Source: Chthonomonas sp. UBA2387
GTDB taxonomy: Bacteria; Armatimonadota; Fimbriimonadia; Fimbriimonadales; Fimbriimonadaceae
Length of the DNA: 6,378 bases
Direction: 5' to 3'
Assembly (NCBI GenBank): GCA_002343445.1
Contig: DDSP01000083.1
Location: 1 to 6,378, forward strand
Position numbers and translations under genes: made by a program. The notes beneath the pieces were generated by a model. That model was not told the origin of the DNA, did not search any database, and saw only the letters and a program-made list of their open reading frames with translations. Each line of letters begins with the position of its first letter. Position 1 is the stretch's first letter. Shown in pieces: positions 5,548 through 6,378 of this stretch.

Positions 5548-5774
5548 ACCCGATCAACGAACCGGACGAGCCTGAACAACACAGAACCCAATCAGACGCT
5601 CCGCTCATGCCCCTAGTTCACTTTCGAGACTTCGGCCCTTGAGTCGAACGAGACGGCAGGGCTACGGGACACCACCCCGGCCTGCGGCCACCCCTCCAAT
5701 GGTGGGGAATTCCGGAGAGTGCCGTAGGTTGGCGCGGCAGGCCCCTTCACCCGAACGGGTCGAAGCCGAAAAGG
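5548..5774. other. Non-coding stretch rich in short inverted repeats
   Basis: No frame here looks coding. Several dyads cluster: CTACGG (5662-5667) with CCGTAG (5722-5727) as outer arms; GGCC-TGC-GGCC (5679-5689); CCCCTCC-AAT-GGTGGGG (5691-5707, one T-T mismatch); the palindrome GGAATTCC (5706-5713); and ACCCG-AA-CGGGT (5749-5760). The outer arms could enclose the two inner hairpins, as in a small structured RNA or an interspersed palindromic repeat. The last dyad lies 15 bases past the glycosyltransferase stop and could help end that message, but lacks a T-run. Function unknown. Confidence 0.35.
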
Positions 5775-6378
5775 TCAACCCTGTCCACCGATCCGCCATG
5801 CGCCTCTCCTAGGATGCGTTGCTGCGTCGGCTTCCGCGACCTTCTTGGCCGTTTCGAAGTCGGCTCGCGAGAAGCTGACCCGGCACGCGTGCGAGACGAA
5901 CACGTCCCTGGCCAGCAGCAGTTCGAACCCGCTCCGCCGCAGACGCCACGAATACTCCAAGTCGTCGCAGCCCAGTTCGAGGTCGGGGTGGAAGCCGAAG
6001 GGGGCTTGTTCGGTTTGGTTCGGTAGGGTTCGGTTTTGTTCGGTGAGGTTCGGCTGGGGTTCGGCTCGTGTCGGGCTCTTGTTCGGCTGGTTTGCGGTTT
6101 GATGCACGTCGGGAGTCCAGGGTGGCCCGAGCGAACCGTACGCGGCGGGCGCCGACTCCCACACGCTGCGGGGGACGAACAGGCAGAACCCGACCAGCAG
6201 CTTGACGCTTTCGTACGTGCCCGAGTTGAACCGGGCCACGGCCTCGGCGGCGCGGTCGGCGTCCGGCGGACGCGGACCGGGCGGGAGCTGCAGCCCGACG
6301 AACTGGCGGCCCATCGAACCGTCCGACACCGGCCCCACCGCGCCCACCGGACGACGCGTCGGCGGGTCGAGGACCAGA
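5775..6378 (-). CDS. Family 2 glycosyltransferase, C-terminal part, with low-complexity insert
   Basis: The frame is open from the right edge, so the N-terminal GT-A nucleotide-binding part is missing; at least 200 codons are present. GT2 enzymes transfer a sugar from a nucleotide-sugar to polysaccharide, lipid or protein acceptors. Supporting motifs in order are VGAVGPVSDGSMGRQ (the loop before the acceptor region), LLVGFCLFVPRSVWE (the 'G.c.l..r..' strand) and LELGCDDLEYSWRLRRSGFE, the ED-like catalytic block followed by LLLARDVFVSHACRVSF, as in proteins with 'v.v.H...tf'. Between GSLGPPW and FGFHPDLE is a roughly 40-residue insert (DVHQTANQPNKSPTRAEPQP and on) encoded by the 10-base tandem repeat; relatives have only a short loop here. 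The frame is preserved on both sides. GTG 6345-6347 is internal, not a start, because conserved-looking codons precede it. Its substrate is unknown. Confidence 0.85.
   Translation of the reverse strand, partial: LVLDPPTRRPVGAVGPVSDGSMGRQFVGLQLPPGPRPPDADRAAEAVARFNSGTYESVKLLVGFCLFVPRSVWESAPAAYGSLGPPWTPDVHQTANQPNKSPTRAEPQPNLTEQNRTLPNQTEQAPFGFHPDLELGCDDLEYSWRLRRSGFELLLARDVFVSHACRVSFSRADFETAKKVAEADAATHPRRGAWRIGGQG
6007..6089. repeat. About eight tandem copies of a 10-base TTCGG repeat
   Basis: On the plus strand the core TTCGG recurs at 6009, 6019, 6029, 6039 and 6049 in strict 10-base phase, then at 6060, as degenerate TCGGG at 6071, and at 6082. The variable bases between are mostly T and G (for example TTCGGtttgg, TTCGGtaggg). 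The period is not a multiple of three, so successive copies are read in different frames, and the array encodes a mixed Asn/Gln/Pro/Thr/Glu peptide in the glycosyltransferase. Slippage or copy-number change is likely. Confidence 0.9.

Noticed and set aside
6009..6089. CRISPR array
   Set aside because: The units are about 10 bases with no 25-40 base repeats or unique spacers; it is a short tandem repeat.

Overview
The window is GC-rich bacterial chromosome with high GC at third codon positions. It carries one core gene, prfB (release factor 2), and several accessory genes. No ribosomal RNA, tRNA or clear phylogenetic marker other than prfB is present, so I cannot name the organism. The Rhs-type protein with a YcxB-like protein, SdpRI, DinB and a GT2 enzyme suits a large-genome environmental bacterium. 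Several starts sit 6-8 bases after a -10-like box and lack a Shine-Dalgarno site, which would fit a lineage that uses leaderless mRNAs (Armatimonadota, Deinococcota or Actinomycetota are guesses only).

Left third (1-2439). A minus-strand operon reads sdpR (ArsR-family repressor), then sdpI (DUF1648/SdpI membrane protein, 4-base ATGA overlap), then an unrecognised gene that runs off the left edge. Its promoter region holds two nested inverted repeats overlapping a plausible promoter, as expected for an autoregulated ArsR-type operon. Divergent to it is a DinB-like four-helix protein. This ends tail-to-tail with a minus-strand YcxB-like membrane protein, and the two stop codons share the palindrome CTAG.

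Middle (2440-3588). The YcxB-like gene and prfB diverge from a 32-base gap. prfB is in two frames: a 24-codon leader ends at an in-frame TGA inside the classic release-factor-2 +1 frameshift site (GGAGGT, 3 bases, CTT TGA C), and the main body follows in the +1 frame. The full product is 371 residues with SPF and GGQ motifs.

Right-centre (3589-5774). A short Rhs-type protein (387 residues) has its own promoter. It keeps only the C-terminal Rhs core and a variable tip: a glycine-rich hydrophobic segment, a proline/cysteine linker and an unrecognised 85-residue end. Six bases later, with its ribosome site on the toxin gene's stop codon, lies an unrecognised 207-residue gene, the position expected of an immunity protein. 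Base composition falls towards about 50% GC from the tip onward. This looks like a displaced Rhs toxin-immunity cassette with no match I can name, and it is the best candidate here for something undescribed. It is followed by 231 bases of non-coding DNA rich in small inverted repeats.

Right end (5775-6378). The C-terminal part of a minus-strand family 2 glycosyltransferase is interrupted, in frame, by about eight copies of a roughly 10-base tandem repeat (TTCGGnnnnn), which encode a hydrophilic Asn/Gln/Pro/Thr-rich insert.
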